DNA of 7,034 nt from Nitrososphaera sp. (GCA_025935445.1 JAICVG010000050.1:1-7034), one strand, 5' to 3'; positions 1 through 5,922 are shown, counted from the stretch's first letter. Numbers and translations are program-made. Notes: generated by a model not told the origin, from the letters alone.

Positions 1-12
1 CTATGCAACTAT

Positions 13-117
13 ATGAGGTATACACTCATTATATGCGACGTTCACCACAGCATTGAGTCAAACATTGATGAGCAGATCTGCGAACAGTGCAGAGGTACTT
101 TGGTTCGTGAACACTAG
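13..117 (+). CDS. Tiny putative zinc-binding protein (34 aa), possibly 5'-truncated
   Basis: This short reading frame is in frame with the window's first base. Its ATG at 13 begins MRYTLIICDVHHSIE and it ends in TAG. Four potential metal ligands are arranged as Cys8-x2-His11 (His12 follows) and Cys23-x2-Cys26, the spacing of a small treble-clef or zinc-ribbon knuckle. A Cys-x2-His/Cys-x2-Cys pattern in 34 residues is unlikely by chance, and very small zinc-finger proteins are common in archaea. The frame stays open to the left edge (bases 1-12 add four residues), so it could instead be the C-terminus of a longer protein. No promoter can be checked because the window begins here. The downstream membrane protein is on the same strand 71 bp away and has its own TATA-like box. 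I do not recognise a named family; function is unknown. Confidence 0.45.
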   Translation: MRYTLIICDVHHSIESNIDEQICEQCRGTLVREH

Positions 118-152
118 CCTTAGCAATTTTGCCACCTAATAGATGATTAAAG

Positions 153-162
153 AATTTAATAA
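153..162 (+). promoter_or_regulatory. TATA-like box for the small membrane protein
   Basis: The AT-rich stretch AATTTAATAA is centred about 31 bp upstream of the ATG at 189. That fits a leaderless or near-leaderless archaeal transcript. It argues against the upstream ATG at 162, which lies inside or at the end of the box itself. Confidence 0.45.
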
Positions 163-188
163 TGCTGCCTGGGTGCTATATTAGATAT

Positions 189-422
189 ATGACAGGAGGC
201 GGAGGAAAACAATGGATCAACGGCGAAACCATCACAGGCATTGCACTAGTGCTTTTGGCCCTCTTGTTCATCTGGGCAGCGACCATGAACGCTGTATGGG
301 CTAGGATACTTTTGGCTGCCTACCTTATCTTGGCAATTGGCCTGGGCTTCATTGTACTGGGTATAATAACCATGCGTAGGACAAACCGTACGTATTCAGA
401 AGGACATACTCATAACTACTAG
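189..422 (+). CDS. Small two-helix membrane protein (77 aa), function unknown
   Basis: The protein starts MTGGGGKQW and has two clear hydrophobic segments, at about residues 14-33 and 38-61. A short polar turn with Trp37 and Arg39 joins them. The second helix is followed by an Arg-Arg pair and a polar tail ending in HTHNY. By the positive-inside rule the C-terminal tail would be cytoplasmic, giving a helical hairpin with both ends inside. The frame could extend to an ATG at 162 (86 aa). I prefer 189 because a TATA-like box lies about 31 bp before it and overlaps the 162 start, and because the glycine-rich start is a natural soluble leader before the first helix. No family is recognised and the neighbours give no functional hint. 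It is followed 46 bp later by a separately promoted regulator. Confidence 0.6.
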   Translation: MTGGGGKQWINGETITGIALVLLALLFIWAATMNAVWARILLAAYLILAIGLGFIVLGIITMRRTNRTYSEGHTHNY

Positions 423-436
423 TGTGCACATGTAAT

Positions 437-444
437 GTTTAAAA
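437..444 (+). promoter_or_regulatory. TATA-like box for the FilR1-type regulator
   Basis: GTTTAAAA is centred about 28 bp upstream of the ATG at 469, the leaderless spacing seen across this window. A perfect 10-bp palindrome (446-455) lies just downstream, between the box and the expected transcription start. Confidence 0.55.
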
Positions 445-445
445 C

Positions 446-455
446 ACTGATCAGT
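446..455. promoter_or_regulatory. Candidate operator: perfect palindrome between TATA box and start codon
   Basis: ACTGATCAGT is a perfect 10-bp palindrome lying 2 bp after the TATA-like box and 13 bp before the regulator's ATG. A dimeric winged-helix protein bound there would block polymerase or TFB, so autoregulation is a reasonable inference. The site is short, and a 10-bp palindrome can occur by chance. A separate 8-bp palindrome (TGTGCACA, 423-430) lies just upstream of the TATA box. Confidence 0.3.
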
Positions 456-468
456 TTCATGCAATACC

Positions 469-1296
469 ATGCCTGATACCTCCGACGACGTCCTAGCAAC
501 ATTTGCCAATACTGAGAAGACTTTCTTCGAGCTTGCAAGTGAGCAGAGACTAGCAATAGTATTCCAGCTCAATAATAAAAGCGCCAAAATATCGCAACTT
601 GCCAAGGATCTCGACATCACCATGCAGGAGGTCCATCGCAATGTCAGTCGCCTGCAGGACGCTGGCCTAATTGAGAAAGATCCTGAGGGCATATTTTCGC
701 TTACCACTTTTGGCAATACTATAATCAAGCAGATCCCAACGTTCAACTATCTCTCAAAATATAAGGAGTATTTTTCGGAGCATGTCTTGGGCGAGCTCCC
801 TATCAAATTTATCATGAGACTGGGGGCGCTTGACAAATGCGGATTCATCAAGGGCATTGTAGCAATACTTGAGCGTTGGAAGGACATTTATCGAGAGGCT
901 GACCAATACATCTATGAAATTGTGCCGCAAGTGCCAATAGATCTGATCGAGCCAGCGGTGACTAGGGTAAAGGAAAAGGCCGTAAAATATAGCTACGTCT
1001 TTCCAAAGAATGTTATCATCCCAAGAGGCAGAAAGGAACTTTTGAAAAAGCTTGGTCACAATGAACTCTTGAGCAAAGGAGCGATAGAAAGAAGAATGGT
1101 GGAAAGTGTGCAGGTTGCAGTGATACTGAACGAGAAACAGGCCTCAGTCCTTTTCCCAACACAAAAGGGGGAGACTGATATGAACATGATGTTCTTCAGC
1201 TCCGACTTCACCTTTCACGAGTGGTGCCTTGACTACTTTCGCTACCGCTGGTACGGCTCTGATATCTTTGACGAAAGCAGGCTAAAAGAAATCTAA
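469..1296 (+). CDS. Winged-helix transcriptional regulator, FilR1/DUF1724 type
   Basis: This 275-residue protein is a likely DNA-binding regulator. Residues about 18-85 form an ArsR/TrmB-like winged helix: a helix starting FFELASEQR, the recognition segment around ISQLAKDLDITMQEVHRNVSRLQDAGLI (positions 43-70 region), then a short wing (DPEGIFSLTTFG). The C-terminal half resembles the FilR1 middle domain (formerly DUF1724): ERRMVESVQVAVIL, then VLFPTQKGETD, then FHEWCLDYFRYRW near the end. In characterised relatives this half senses a ligand or mediates dimerisation, and FilR1 of methanogens controls growth form and methanogenesis genes. Thaumarchaea are not methanogens, so the target here is unknown. 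The ATG at 469 has a TATA-like box about 28 bp upstream and a palindrome that could be an autoregulatory operator. The gene converges on rpo6, 11 bp away. Confidence 0.85.
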   Translation: MPDTSDDVLATFANTEKTFFELASEQRLAIVFQLNNKSAKISQLAKDLDITMQEVHRNVSRLQDAGLIEKDPEGIFSLTTFGNTIIKQIPTFNYLSKYKEYFSEHVLGELPIKFIMRLGALDKCGFIKGIVAILERWKDIYREADQYIYEIVPQVPIDLIEPAVTRVKEKAVKYSYVFPKNVIIPRGRKELLKKLGHNELLSKGAIERRMVESVQVAVILNEKQASVLFPTQKGETDMNMMFFSSDFTFHEWCLDYFRYRWYGSDIFDESRLKEI

Positions 1297-1300
1297 TTTT
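1295..1300 (+). terminator. Possible weak T-rich termination signal for the regulator
   Basis: TAATTTT covers the stop codon and the 11-bp gap before the convergent rpo6 gene. Short oligo-T tracts terminate archaeal RNA polymerase, but this one has only four consecutive T residues. Confidence 0.2.
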
Positions 1301-1307
1301 GATCTGG

Positions 1308-1772
1308 CTACTTCAACCACTCTATAGAAATATCTTGGTATGTACCGCTTGGCAATATGCGTCTTATTGAAATTGGGAGCGCTTTCTGCTCTATTTCCTC
1401 AACTGCAACCGCAATCGAGCTCGTGATATGTTCAGGCACTTTGACAAGTGGAGGAGCGCCAAGTGACAGCTGAAGTGACCTTGCCCCTGTTATCCTTGCT
1501 CTCTCAAACCTTGTAAGCCAAGCAGGACCAATCAGTACCTTATTGTCCTGAGCATCAATCTCTTTAAGCTCATATTCAAATTCCGCATAAATAACTACCT
1601 CGTCTGCCCTGCGGGACGATTTCTTGGTGGTGGTGCCGCCTTGCTCTTCTTCCTGCTTTTCATTTATCCTAACTTTTCTGTTTGAAGCACTAGTCTTCTT
1701 GGTCGTTTTGGCAGTAGCAGATTTTTTGGGTGCAGCATGTCTTTTGGAAGAATGTTTGACTACCAAGAACAA
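1308..1772 (-). CDS. rpo6: DNA-directed RNA polymerase subunit Rpo6 (RpoK, RPB6 homologue)
   Basis: Rpo6 is the small archaeal counterpart of eukaryotic RPB6 and bacterial omega. It clamps the largest polymerase subunit and aids assembly. The diagnostic core is near residues 83-106, LTRFERARITGARSLQLSLG followed by APPLV, and the C-terminus carries LPISIRRILPSGTYQDIS and a final WLK, matching the RPB6 signature. The core starts only after about 80 residues. Residues 8-58 are a basic low-complexity tail rich in Lys, Ser, Thr and Ala, longer than the roughly 55-100 residues usual for archaeal Rpo6. The protein contains no internal Met, so the start must be a TTG or GTG. TTG at 1772 is given here; TTG at 1766 gives a protein two residues shorter and lies 31 bp from the TATA-like box, against 25 bp for 1772. 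It is transcribed alone and converges on the regulator gene. Confidence 0.93.
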   Translation of the reverse strand: MFLVVKHSSKRHAAPKKSATAKTTKKTSASNRKVRINEKQEEEQGGTTTKKSSRRADEVVIYAEFEYELKEIDAQDNKVLIGPAWLTRFERARITGARSLQLSLGAPPLVKVPEHITSSIAVAVEEIEQKALPISIRRILPSGTYQDISIEWLK

Positions 1773-1792
1773 TCCAAAGGATAATGGATATC

Positions 1793-1801
1793 TAATTAAA
1801 T
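1793..1801 (-). promoter_or_regulatory. TATA-like box for rpo6
   Basis: Read on the minus strand this is ATTTAATTA, centred at 1797. It lies 25 bp from the TTG at 1772 and 31 bp from the TTG at 1766. Most other boxes in the window sit 27-32 bp from their start codons, which slightly favours 1766. Confidence 0.5.
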
Positions 1802-1877
1802 GTTTTGCCGTAACTCTTCAAAACTCACACTGGAGCTATATTATCTAACTGAGATGATAGGCATCTTATATTTATAT

Positions 1878-1921
1878 TTTCACTATATGTTCTTGGTGCT
1901 GTCAGGATTCTTTCACTATAT
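1878..1921. repeat. Two-copy direct repeat TTTCACTATAT, 33-bp period
   Basis: TTTCACTATAT occurs at 1878-1888 and again at 1911-1921. The 33-bp period is close to three helical turns, so both copies would face the same side of the DNA. They lie 77-120 bp upstream of the rpo6 TATA-like box and over 110 bp upstream of the cyclophilin-like promoter. They could be regulator sites or chance in AT-rich sequence. Confidence 0.4.
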
Positions 1922-2040
1922 CTGACGTTTGGTTTGGTATTACCCCCTCCTCGTTGCCTCTGCCATCTTTCCTATGTCCTGTATTATTTGGTTTTTTTGT
2001 CCTGGCCTTGCAATTATAGCATTTATCATCTATTTTTACT

Positions 2041-2047
2041 AATATAC
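2041..2047 (+). promoter_or_regulatory. Candidate TATA-like box for the cyclophilin-like gene
   Basis: AATATAC in the context CTAATATACG is the best TATA match upstream. It lies about 44 bp before the ATG at 2088, implying a leader of about 17 nt, unlike the near-zero leaders elsewhere in the window. No Shine-Dalgarno sequence is visible. Confidence 0.35.
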
Positions 2048-2087
2048 GAAACATTTTCATTACATTCTACGTCTATTTTTTGTAGCA

Positions 2088-2483
2088 ATGATGCAGCCCG
2101 GAAGCGCTGGTTCCGTATCTAGATTAAAAATTGCAATTGAAATACAAGACAAAGGCTCTGCATCGGCTGAGCTTGTACGTCATCTTGCCCCTCTAACTAT
2201 TGGAACCGTACTAAAAAGCCTTCCACTACAAGACAGAGTGCACAGGTATGTAGACAAATTCGTATATGTTGAAACTGGGCTTATGATCGGACCGGAAAAA
2301 CACAGAACACAATTTCACCGGGGTGATATCGCTTACCTTACTTCAAATAGCTCCATTTGTGTCTTCGTGCAGGATGCTAAAGTTCAGCCGATGAATTTGC
2401 TGGGTATAGTCACGTCTAACCTTGAGGTTATTGAGTCAAGCCGCCCCGGGGACGTGATGACAGTTAAAGAAGCTAGTGTTTGA
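2088..2483 (+). CDS. Cyclophilin-like fold protein (TM1367/DUF369 type)
   Basis: This 131-residue protein matches the small archaeal and bacterial family with a cyclophilin-like beta-barrel (Pfam Cyclophil_like, structure prototype TM1367). Supporting features are an opening strand (RLKIAIEIQ), then ELVRHLAPLTIGTVLKSLP, a strand-loop pair ending in GLMIGPEKHRTQF, the loop HRGDIAYLTSNSSICVFVQD, and a final strand LLGIVTSNLEVIE. Family members keep the barrel but lack proven prolyl-isomerase residues, so peptide binding or isomerase activity is only a possibility. The ATG at 2088 is followed directly by a second ATG at 2091. Residues before about 12 are not conserved-looking, and the true start could be slightly downstream. 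The last 11 bp overlap the 3' end of the convergent S25e gene. Confidence 0.82.
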   Translation: MMQPGSAGSVSRLKIAIEIQDKGSASAELVRHLAPLTIGTVLKSLPLQDRVHRYVDKFVYVETGLMIGPEKHRTQFHRGDIAYLTSNSSICVFVQDAKVQPMNLLGIVTSNLEVIESSRPGDVMTVKEASV

Positions 2484-2799
2484 TCACGTGGTAGACCCTA
2501 TGGCCGCTGTAGCCGCCTTCAGCCTTGACGATACCCTTTGCTTCCAGTGACTTGATGAAAGCGTTGGCGACTGAAATCTTGACACCTATGTTCCTTGCCA
2601 CGCCTTGAGTTGTTATTGCCTTCATGCCTTGGATTACCTTCATGCCTTGGGGTTCTTCAATTGTCACAGCAAGCTTTTGCTTCTGCTGAGGCTTGGAGCC
2701 TGCTTTCTTCTCTGCAGCCGATTTGATCTCGGTTTGTCCTGGCCCTGTTTGGGCACTCTTATCTGAAGCATCAGCTGGCTTCTTCTTATTGCCACCCAT
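2473..2799 (-). CDS. rps25e: Small ribosomal subunit protein eS25 (S25e)
   Basis: eS25 is a component of the archaeal and eukaryotic small ribosomal subunit, near the head and tRNA exit region; bacteria lack it. The 108-residue product has a lysine/alanine/glutamine-rich flexible N-terminus (residues 1-45, starting MGGNKKKPAD). A compact winged-helix domain follows: an opening strand AVTIEE, helices ITTQGVARNIGVKISVANAF and IKSLEAKGIVKAE, then a wing ending GHRVYHVIKH. Order and length fit the family. It starts at ATG 2799 with a TATA-like box 30 bp upstream and essentially no leader. Residues 51-62 contain a six-residue tandem duplication (QGMKVI-QGMKAI). The gene stands alone; its 3' end overlaps the cyclophilin-like gene by 11 bp, and a decayed gene lies upstream on the same strand. 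Confidence 0.93.
   Translation of the reverse strand: MGGNKKKPADASDKSAQTGPGQTEIKSAAEKKAGSKPQQKQKLAVTIEEPQGMKVIQGMKAITTQGVARNIGVKISVANAFIKSLEAKGIVKAEGGYSGHRVYHVIKH
2619..2650. repeat. In-frame 18-bp tandem duplication inside S25e
   Basis: CCTTCATGCCTTGG occurs at 2619-2632 and 2637-2650, an 18-bp period. It encodes two copies of a QGMK(V/A)I unit at the boundary between the flexible N-terminus and the winged helix. It keeps the frame, so it lengthens the linker without damage. Confidence 0.7.
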
Positions 2800-2824
2800 T
2801 ATTTTATTTACCTGCTTGCCGCCC

Positions 2825-2833
2825 TTTAATAAT
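2825..2833 (-). promoter_or_regulatory. TATA-like box for S25e
   Basis: Read on the minus strand it is ATTATTAAA, centred 30 bp upstream of the ATG at 2799, which predicts a leaderless or few-nucleotide-leader mRNA. It lies about 30 bp past the end of the decayed gene. Confidence 0.6.
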
Positions 2834-2862
2834 GTTAGCTAGCCTTGCGGTAAACTTCATCA

Positions 2863-3172
2863 TTATTTTGCCTGCTTGAGCTTCTGCTGCATTCTCTCAA
2901 TAAGTGGCCGCTGCTTCATCAATTGCTGTATATCTGTTCTGATACCCTCTTGCTTTGTAGAAGATCTAGTCCTTGTTGAACTATCTGGCACCTGCTATTT
3001 GACAGTCCTTAGTTCTTCTTTTGCAAACGTCATCTGCAGTTGTTGCTACTCTATCTGCGTCTGCGTCTTTGTCTTATAGAATTAGACTATGATCTCCAGC
3101 CATCACCTTGTATGCTTGACCTGCTTTCTAAAGGATCACTGCTAATCATCTAGGTTCCTCATCCTCGGCCAT
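2863..3172 (-). pseudogene. Decayed gene (about 100 codons) divergent from DNA ligase
   Basis: The minus strand holds coding-like remnants broken by stops. The last frame, ending at TAA 2865-2863, encodes a helical, basic, glutamine-rich tail (RTDIQQLMKQRPLIERMQQK plus six residues). Going upstream in that frame, TAG at 2997-2995 interrupts after MTFAKEELRTVK, another TAG lies at 3048-3046, and a TAA at 3084-3082. Both TAGs sit where Gln would fit a coiled coil, so C-to-T changes (CAG to TAG) could explain them. A plausible original start, ATG 3172-3170 (MAEDEEPR then TGA), is in another frame, implying at least one frameshift. The AT box at 3199-3207 lies 31 bp from that ATG and could have served both directions. 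Alternatives are a non-coding spacer with chance open stretches, or sequencing errors. Product unknown. Confidence 0.42.
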
Positions 3173-3198
3173 AGTAGCCACCGTAAAGCATATCATAG

Positions 3199-3207
3199 AT
3201 TAATATT
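3199..3207 (+). promoter_or_regulatory. TATA-like box for DNA ligase, possibly formerly bidirectional
   Basis: ATTAATATT is centred 31 bp before the ligase TTG. The element is nearly symmetrical (AATATT is palindromic) and lies about the same distance from the presumed ATG of the decayed gene on the other strand. Confidence 0.55.
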
Positions 3208-3233
3208 CACTAAGTGTACAGATTTGAAGCGCT

Positions 3234-5030
3234 TTGGATTTCAATTCCTTAGTAGAGACATTTGAGCGTATGGAACAAACCTCGAGCAGAATTGCGCTTA
3301 CTGGATACCTTGTTACACTTCTCAAAAGGACACCTGCCAACATTATCGACAAGGTGACTTATCTAATTCAGGGTAAACTTTACCCCGACTATGAAGGAGT
3401 AGAAATGGGGATCGCAGAAAAAATGGTCCTCAGGGCAATTGCAAGCTCGTCTGGCAAAGATGTATCGGAAATAGGGCGAATATACCAAAAGAGAGGTGAC
3501 CTTGGAGAGGCGGCACTGGAAGTCATGAAGTCAAAGAGCCAATCAACCTTATTTTCAGAGCCTATGACAGTCGAGCGCGTATATTCTACTTTTGACAAAG
3601 TTGCACGGACAATTGGTGTTGGCTCACAGGAGATTAAGCTGCGTCTAATAAGCAGTTTGCTGAATGATGCAACGGCTGCAGAGGGGTGTTATATAATTAA
3701 GTTCGTTATGGGGCAGCTGCGGCTGGGCATTGCTGATTACACTGTGCTTGATGCCCTTGCGATTGCATTTACTGGTAACAAGGCAAACAGGCAGGTGCTT
3801 GAAAATGCATATAACGTCTCAAGTGACCTTGGCACAGTGGCAAGATTGCTTGTAACCAAGGGGCTCGAAGCAGTTAGCTCGATCAAGATAACACTCTTCA
3901 AGCCTATCAGGCCGATGCTTGCAGAGCGCATCAGGACAGCAGAAGAAGCACTTGAGCGCATGGGGAGCAGGGCAGCAGTAGAATATAAATTGGATGGCGA
4001 GCGCGTACAGGTGCACAAGGGCAAGGATAGAGTAGAATTATTTTCAAGGAGACTCGAAAAGATTACGAGCCATTATCCAGATGTTGCCCGTGCATTAAAG
4101 TCCATAAAATCAGAAGTGATACTGGAGGGTGAAGTAGTGGCCATAAACATAGAGACAGAGGAATATCTTCCCTTTCAGGAACTAATGCACCGTCGACGGA
4201 AATATGGCGTAGAGGAGGCAATGGAGAGCTACCCTGTCGTCATGAACTTTTTTGATGTACTCTACTTCGACGGCAAGAGCAAGACAGAAGTGTCATATAT
4301 GGAAAGGAGAAAGTTGCTGAAGAAAATAATTGATAGGATCCAAAATAACAAGTTAAGCTTGATCAAGCAGACTATTGCAACTGAGCCACATGAGATCGAT
4401 AGGTTCATGGCGGCTGCAATTGAGAATGGCTGTGAGGGCGTCATGATAAAGCATCTCTCAAGCACATACCGCGCTGGTGCAAGAGAATACGCCTGGGTCA
4501 AGCTCAAGCGTGAATATACAAGCGATTTTGCAGATACACTTGATCTTGTCATCGTTGGCGCACTGCATGGTCGCGGAAGGCGCGCAGGCAAATATGGAGC
4601 GTTACTGTTAGCGGCTTATGATCACAATGCTGACATGTTCCGTAGCGTGACCAAGGTAGGGACTGGCTTTACCGATGTGCACATTGAGCAATTCTACAAA
4701 GAGCTCGAGAAGCATATAGTAAGCCAGCGGCACGCAAGGGTCGATACTGGCATGGAAATGGACATTTGGTTTGAGCCTAAGATCGTTATTGAAGTCATTG
4801 CCTCAGAGATCACCATTAGTCCATCGCATACGGCCGCCAAGAACACAATAAGGCCGGGCTATGGTCTTGCTCTACGCTTTCCAAAATTCACAGGCAAGAT
4901 AAGGGACGACAAAAAGCCAGAAGATGCAACGACCGTTGACGAGATTGTGGCTGCATATAAAAGACAGTTGAAGGCAGTCGGCCACTCAGGCGCAAAGGTG
5001 CAGATAGAGGACGAGGAAGACGATAAATAA
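3234..5030 (+). CDS. lig: ATP-dependent DNA ligase (archaeal/eukaryotic DNA ligase I type)
   Basis: This enzyme seals nicks in DNA via an adenylated lysine intermediate, joining Okazaki fragments and completing repair. The 598-residue length is normal for archaeal Lig. An N-terminal DNA-binding domain covers about 1-190. The nucleotidyltransferase core has motif I KLDGER with nucleophile Lys252, motif Ia around LFSRRLEK (about 268-275), the EGE element (298-300), motif III FFDVLYFDG (339-347), motif IV EGVMIK (401-406) and motif V VKLKREY (Lys423, Lys425). An OB-fold domain follows to about 570, ending in the acidic tail QIEDEEDDK. All catalytic motifs are intact. The start is TTG: MDFNSLVETFERMEQTSSR aligns with family N-termini, and a TATA-like box lies 31 bp upstream. 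The next ATG (3270) would trim the conserved first helix. It is monocistronic and convergent with the PAC2 gene. Confidence 0.97.
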   Translation: MDFNSLVETFERMEQTSSRIALTGYLVTLLKRTPANIIDKVTYLIQGKLYPDYEGVEMGIAEKMVLRAIASSSGKDVSEIGRIYQKRGDLGEAALEVMKSKSQSTLFSEPMTVERVYSTFDKVARTIGVGSQEIKLRLISSLLNDATAAEGCYIIKFVMGQLRLGIADYTVLDALAIAFTGNKANRQVLENAYNVSSDLGTVARLLVTKGLEAVSSIKITLFKPIRPMLAERIRTAEEALERMGSRAAVEYKLDGERVQVHKGKDRVELFSRRLEKITSHYPDVARALKSIKSEVILEGEVVAINIETEEYLPFQELMHRRRKYGVEEAMESYPVVMNFFDVLYFDGKSKTEVSYMERRKLLKKIIDRIQNNKLSLIKQTIATEPHEIDRFMAAAIENGCEGVMIKHLSSTYRAGAREYAWVKLKREYTSDFADTLDLVIVGALHGRGRRAGKYGALLLAAYDHNADMFRSVTKVGTGFTDVHIEQFYKELEKHIVSQRHARVDTGMEMDIWFEPKIVIEVIASEITISPSHTAAKNTIRPGYGLALRFPKFTGKIRDDKKPEDATTVDEIVAAYKRQLKAVGHSGAKVQIEDEEDDK

Positions 5031-5142
5031 GATTGATGCGCTGCACACTAGTGAGGAGTGAAACATTGGAGATCGGGCATAATATTGTTCTAGCAATATG
5101 TAGAAGCTGGATAGACTTGGCTAAGCCACCGAGACCAACTCA
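5031..5142. other. Convergent intergenic region with short inverted repeat
   Basis: This 112-bp gap separates the 3' ends of ligase and the PAC2 gene. It contains a 6-bp inverted repeat ATATTG/CAATAT at 5082-5099 with a 6-bp spacer, and an 11-bp near-palindrome TGGCTAAGCCA at 5118-5128. There is no long T-tract on either strand. The hairpins may mark 3' ends of converging transcripts, but this is weak. Confidence 0.35.
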
Positions 5143-5859
5143 TTAGGGCCGATATAAAGAGTCGCCGCCCATCCTTTTCATCCTATCGAGCTCTCGTTCA
5201 ATTGTGCCAGCCATTTCCTCCAGCTCTTCTAGTCCCTTGAACCTCTGGTATGTCAGCTTTTCAAGCGAAACTATGAGACTCTTTGCTGATCTATATTGCA
5301 GCATCTGGGGGTCATCGATCTCCGCAAACAAGCCAATACCCTGAATGTTGTTTCTTTTAGCATAGCCCAGTATCAGGCCATTGAAACCCGTTATCAGCGA
5401 CGAGCCAGGAGTGGTGTTGTGACCTATTTTCACTATTTGGTCTGTTAGCTCTTGCGAGGTCGTTGTGACAAGTGTCATTGGGTCCTTGCCATAGTTTCGG
5501 TCTGTGTGGAATGCGCCCAAGGTATAAATTAGTTGTACTCCGTGCAACTTAGCAATATTGATGACATCTTGGCACAATTCATAAAGCTCGTAGTTGGTCT
5601 GAGGCTGCCCAACTCCGCCCCCAAAAACGATGATGCTCTTGATGTAGCAGTATTCCCACCTTTCTTGTTGAAAGTCAATATGGCCTCCTTTATCAATAAC
5701 ATAATTTGGATAAGGCGGCAAGACATACCTAAACAACCGGCTACTGAGACTCTTGTTAATAAAATCGATGGCGATACTGCCTACGTTTCCCATGTCCTGC
5801 ATGGCTGCAATCATTATTGGCTTGCTTACATCGGGCTCCTCAACGTTAACAAATTCCAT
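5143..5859 (-). CDS. PAC2-family protein (proteasome assembly chaperone-like, COG2047)
   Basis: The 238-residue product belongs to the PAC2 family, whose eukaryotic members assemble the 20S proteasome and whose archaeal members include PbaA/PbaB. Family features are the early strand and glycine turn IMIAAMQDMGNVGSIAIDFI (14-33), YVLPPYPNYVIDKGGHIDFQ (45-64), the central glycine-rich strand IIVFGGGVGQPQTNYELYEL, the strand LIYTLGAF, and SSLITGFNGLILGYAKRN before GIGLFAEI. The end is helical and charged (EELEEMAGTIERELDRMKRM), typical of the coiled C-terminal helix. The last residues are SLYRP: a Leu-Tyr-Arg resembling an HbYX proteasome-docking tail but displaced one place from the C-terminus by Pro. 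Whether it works on proteasomes is inferred; many archaeal PAC2 proteins are uncharacterised. It starts at ATG 5859 with a TATA-like box 28 bp upstream and is monocistronic. Confidence 0.85.
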   Translation of the reverse strand: MEFVNVEEPDVSKPIMIAAMQDMGNVGSIAIDFINKSLSSRLFRYVLPPYPNYVIDKGGHIDFQQERWEYCYIKSIIVFGGGVGQPQTNYELYELCQDVINIAKLHGVQLIYTLGAFHTDRNYGKDPMTLVTTTSQELTDQIVKIGHNTTPGSSLITGFNGLILGYAKRNNIQGIGLFAEIDDPQMLQYRSAKSLIVSLEKLTYQRFKGLEELEEMAGTIERELDRMKRMGGDSLYRP

Positions 5860-5882
5860 TACATTTTCTCTTGACAGCAGAC

Positions 5883-5891
5883 AATAAAAAA
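5883..5891 (-). promoter_or_regulatory. TATA-like box for the PAC2-family gene
   Basis: TTTTTTATT on the minus strand is centred about 28 bp upstream of the ATG at 5859. It sits about 32 bp from the oppositely oriented box at 5916-5922, making 5860-5948 a compact divergent promoter. Confidence 0.55.
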
Positions 5892-5915
5892 GTTAGTAGT
5901 TTGATTCCTGCAACG

Positions 5916-5922
5916 ATTAAAA
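5916..5922 (+). promoter_or_regulatory. TATA-like box for the 53-residue ORF
   Basis: ATTAAAA, in the context CGATTAAAAG, is centred 30 bp before the TTG at 5949. This spacing is the main reason to accept the TTG start and the gene itself. Confidence 0.55.

Larger units (their letters stand above)
1773..2087. other. AT-rich divergent intergenic region between rpo6 and the cyclophilin-like gene
   Basis: This 315-bp gap holds the rpo6 promoter at its left end and the likely cyclophilin-like promoter at its right end. Between them the top strand is strikingly pyrimidine-rich (roughly 1935-2035), with runs such as CCCCCTCCTC and GGTTTTTTTGTCC. I found no tRNA, no convincing ORF and no clear C/D-box RNA. 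A top-strand frame at 1934-2122 is open but its composition looks non-coding. An 11-bp direct repeat occurs at 1878 and 1911. Confidence 0.6.

Noticed and set aside
162..188. ATG 162 as start of the membrane protein
   Set aside because: The only good TATA-like box overlaps this codon, while it is correctly spaced for ATG 189.
1934..2122. 62-residue plus-strand ORF in the rpo6 upstream gap
   Set aside because: Composition is pyrimidine-driven (Leu, Ser, Tyr, Cys rich), it overlaps the cyclophilin-like start in another frame, and there is no promoter at the right distance.
2995..3048. In-frame TAG codons as pyrrolysine or readthrough sites
   Set aside because: TAA and TGA stops and a frame change also interrupt the remnant, and pyrrolysine machinery is not expected in this lineage; decay is simpler.
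2876..3079. 67-residue Cys-rich plus-strand ORF
   Set aside because: It is antisense to the glutamine-rich coding-like remnant; the cysteines come from reverse-reading CAG/CAA and GCA-type codons, and no promoter or motif supports it.
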